The position numbers were made by a program, and so were the translations under genes. A stretch of DNA of 20,264 nucleotides, from the IMG/VR virus record IMGVR_UViG_3300042556_001707, positions 1-20,264 of that record; one strand, written 5' to 3'. Below, one piece after another: positions 19,588 through 20,264 of this stretch. Under the pieces are notes generated by a model. It was given only the letters and a program-made list of their open reading frames with translations. It was not told the DNA's origin and made no database searches. Every line of letters starts with the position of its first letter. Position 1 is the first letter of the stretch. Source of the stretch: a virus.

Positions 19588-20005
19588 CTCTGCCGATTTC
19601 GTCGAGGAGTTTTCCAAGATTTTTGCCCTTTTCTGTGATCGAGAACGCAAATGCGCCCTTATCGATGTCGAATTCAGCGTCAAGCAAACCGCGCTTTACG
19701 CCGGCGTGCAGTACATTTGACATAATGCGCTCGCCAAGCGCGTGCATCATTTTCAGCATCTTCTGTTTGTACTCAGTTTCGGTGTCGGCGCCGATTCCGA
19801 ATTCATGCTCTGTAACAATATTACAGTGCTCTTTGATGATGTTAATTGTTTCTTGCGTAGATAAAAACTCTTTCATGTGCTCGGTCATTTGCGGCAGTTT
19901 TTCCTCGCACATTTTTTCAAGAAATCGGTGAAAGCCGTGCAGTGCCAGATTTCGGACTTCTTCTACGCCTGTATGCGTGTGGTGCGTGTCATTGTCGTCA
20001 AGCAT
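19562..20005 (-). CDS. Hypothetical helical protein, 147 aa
   Basis: ATG 20005-20003 follows AGGAG with 7 bases spacing. The start is His/Thr-rich (MLDDNDTHHTHTGVEEVRNL). The body is helical with many Met, His and Lys (HRFLEKMCEEKLPQMTEHMK, YKQKMLKMMHALGERIMSNV). The end, LLDAEFDIDKGAFAFSITEK with GKNLGKLLDEIG, is reminiscent of the strand-wing and final helix of a winged-helix fold, which is only a suggestion. I recognise no family. Confidence 0.72.
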   Translation of the reverse strand: MLDDNDTHHTHTGVEEVRNLALHGFHRFLEKMCEEKLPQMTEHMKEFLSTQETINIIKEHCNIVTEHEFGIGADTETEYKQKMLKMMHALGERIMSNVLHAGVKRGLLDAEFDIDKGAFAFSITEKGKNLGKLLDEIGRDGGTAGGD

Positions 20006-20264
20006 TGATGTTCTCCTGCAAACGGGCGGCAGCGACAGCAGCGTCGTAGCGACCCTTGGCCAGAATACGGTCGCGGGCGGCGTGCCGCAACTTGGTGAGG
20101 TGCGCGGCGTAGCTATCGTCGGTGTGGACCAGCGCTTCGGCGCTGGAAAAGCTGTGCGGCTTCCCGGTCAGCTTGTTGTCGCCGCTGCCCATGATGTACT
20201 CGATGGCGTTCAGCTTGACGACGTGCCGGTTGTCTTCCAGCTCCATTTCGTGGACGACGGCGTC
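19998..20264 (-). CDS. Small phage protein, C-terminal 88 residues (runs off right edge)
   Basis: The frame is open from the window edge (reading DAVVHEMELEDNRHVVKLNA) to the stop at 20000-19998. An internal ATG at 20246 has no ribosome binding site, and the residues before it look like coding sequence, so the gene probably starts outside the window. The pattern KLNAIEYIMGSGDNKLTGKP and HSFSSAEALVHTDDSY recalls small proteins found in phages and mobile elements. Their function is unknown. It overlaps the next gene by 8 bases. Confidence 0.7.
   Translation of the reverse strand, partial: DAVVHEMELEDNRHVVKLNAIEYIMGSGDNKLTGKPHSFSSAEALVHTDDSYAAHLTKLRHAARDRILAKGRYDAAVAAARLQENINA

Noticed and set aside
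1-20264. tRNA genes, CRISPR arrays, insertion sequences or attachment sites
   Set aside because: I found no cloverleaf with a GTTCGA-type T-arm, no regularly spaced repeats, no transposase or integrase, and no long terminal or direct repeats by reading both strands.

Overview
This window looks like part of a tailed double-stranded DNA phage genome. It is packed with short genes that mostly overlap by 1 to 50 bases, nearly all on the minus strand. The one clear plus-strand gene encodes the terminase large subunit (17333-19264). There are no tRNAs, rRNAs, insertion sequences or CRISPR repeats. Several proteins resemble families I associate from memory with Planctomycetes and their phages: a small secreted Cys-rich protein, an acidic protein with an HTH-like domain, a DUF6745-like protein and its partner. 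A planctomycete host is therefore an inference, not a demonstrated fact. Ribosome binding sites are often canonical (AAGGAG or GGAG), and I used them to correct several starts.

Layout, read along the minus strand from right to left. (a) 19261-20264: three small unknown genes, the first running off the right edge. (b) 17333-19264: terminase on the plus strand. Its stop codon overlaps the stop of the converging neighbour, and its start abuts the start of a possible diverging small membrane protein (17006-17332). (c) 15009-16941: small genes including a holin-like two-helix protein, a second membrane protein, and a dATP/dGTP diphosphohydrolase of the MazG-like class. (d) 14035-14883: an acidic protein with an HTH-like domain behind a plausible promoter. 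(e) 10388-13876: an operon with DUF1257 (Ycf35), DUF2997 and a Ycf46-type AAA+ ATPase. The ATPase gene is split by a complete group I intron carrying an HNH endonuclease gene, and the operon ends at a hairpin terminator. (f) 7101-10324: a helical protein, a small protein with a tail-fibre-type N-terminal motif, a 318-residue helical protein, a parallel beta-helix protein and two small genes. (g) 6513-7051: a promoter, a structured leader, one secreted-protein gene and a terminator, forming a separate small transcription unit. (h) 1-6497: a run of small accessory genes. These include DUF6878-, DUF6915- and DUF6745-like proteins, an unknown domain fused to an RNA polymerase alpha C-terminal domain, and two genes whose Lys-rich ends overlap in different frames.

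The best-supported and most interesting object is the intron at 10934-11747. Its P, Q, R and S elements, P1, P4, P6a, P7, P7.1, P8 and P9 pairings, 5' exon U and terminal G can all be read directly. Splicing rejoins the Walker B Asp codon to the following catalytic Glu codon and gives a 502-residue ATPase. The Ycf46-DUF2997-DUF1257 set carrying that intron is the best candidate for an uncharacterised functional system. The alpha-CTD fusion at 4056-4718 is the best candidate for a transcription-directed phage protein.
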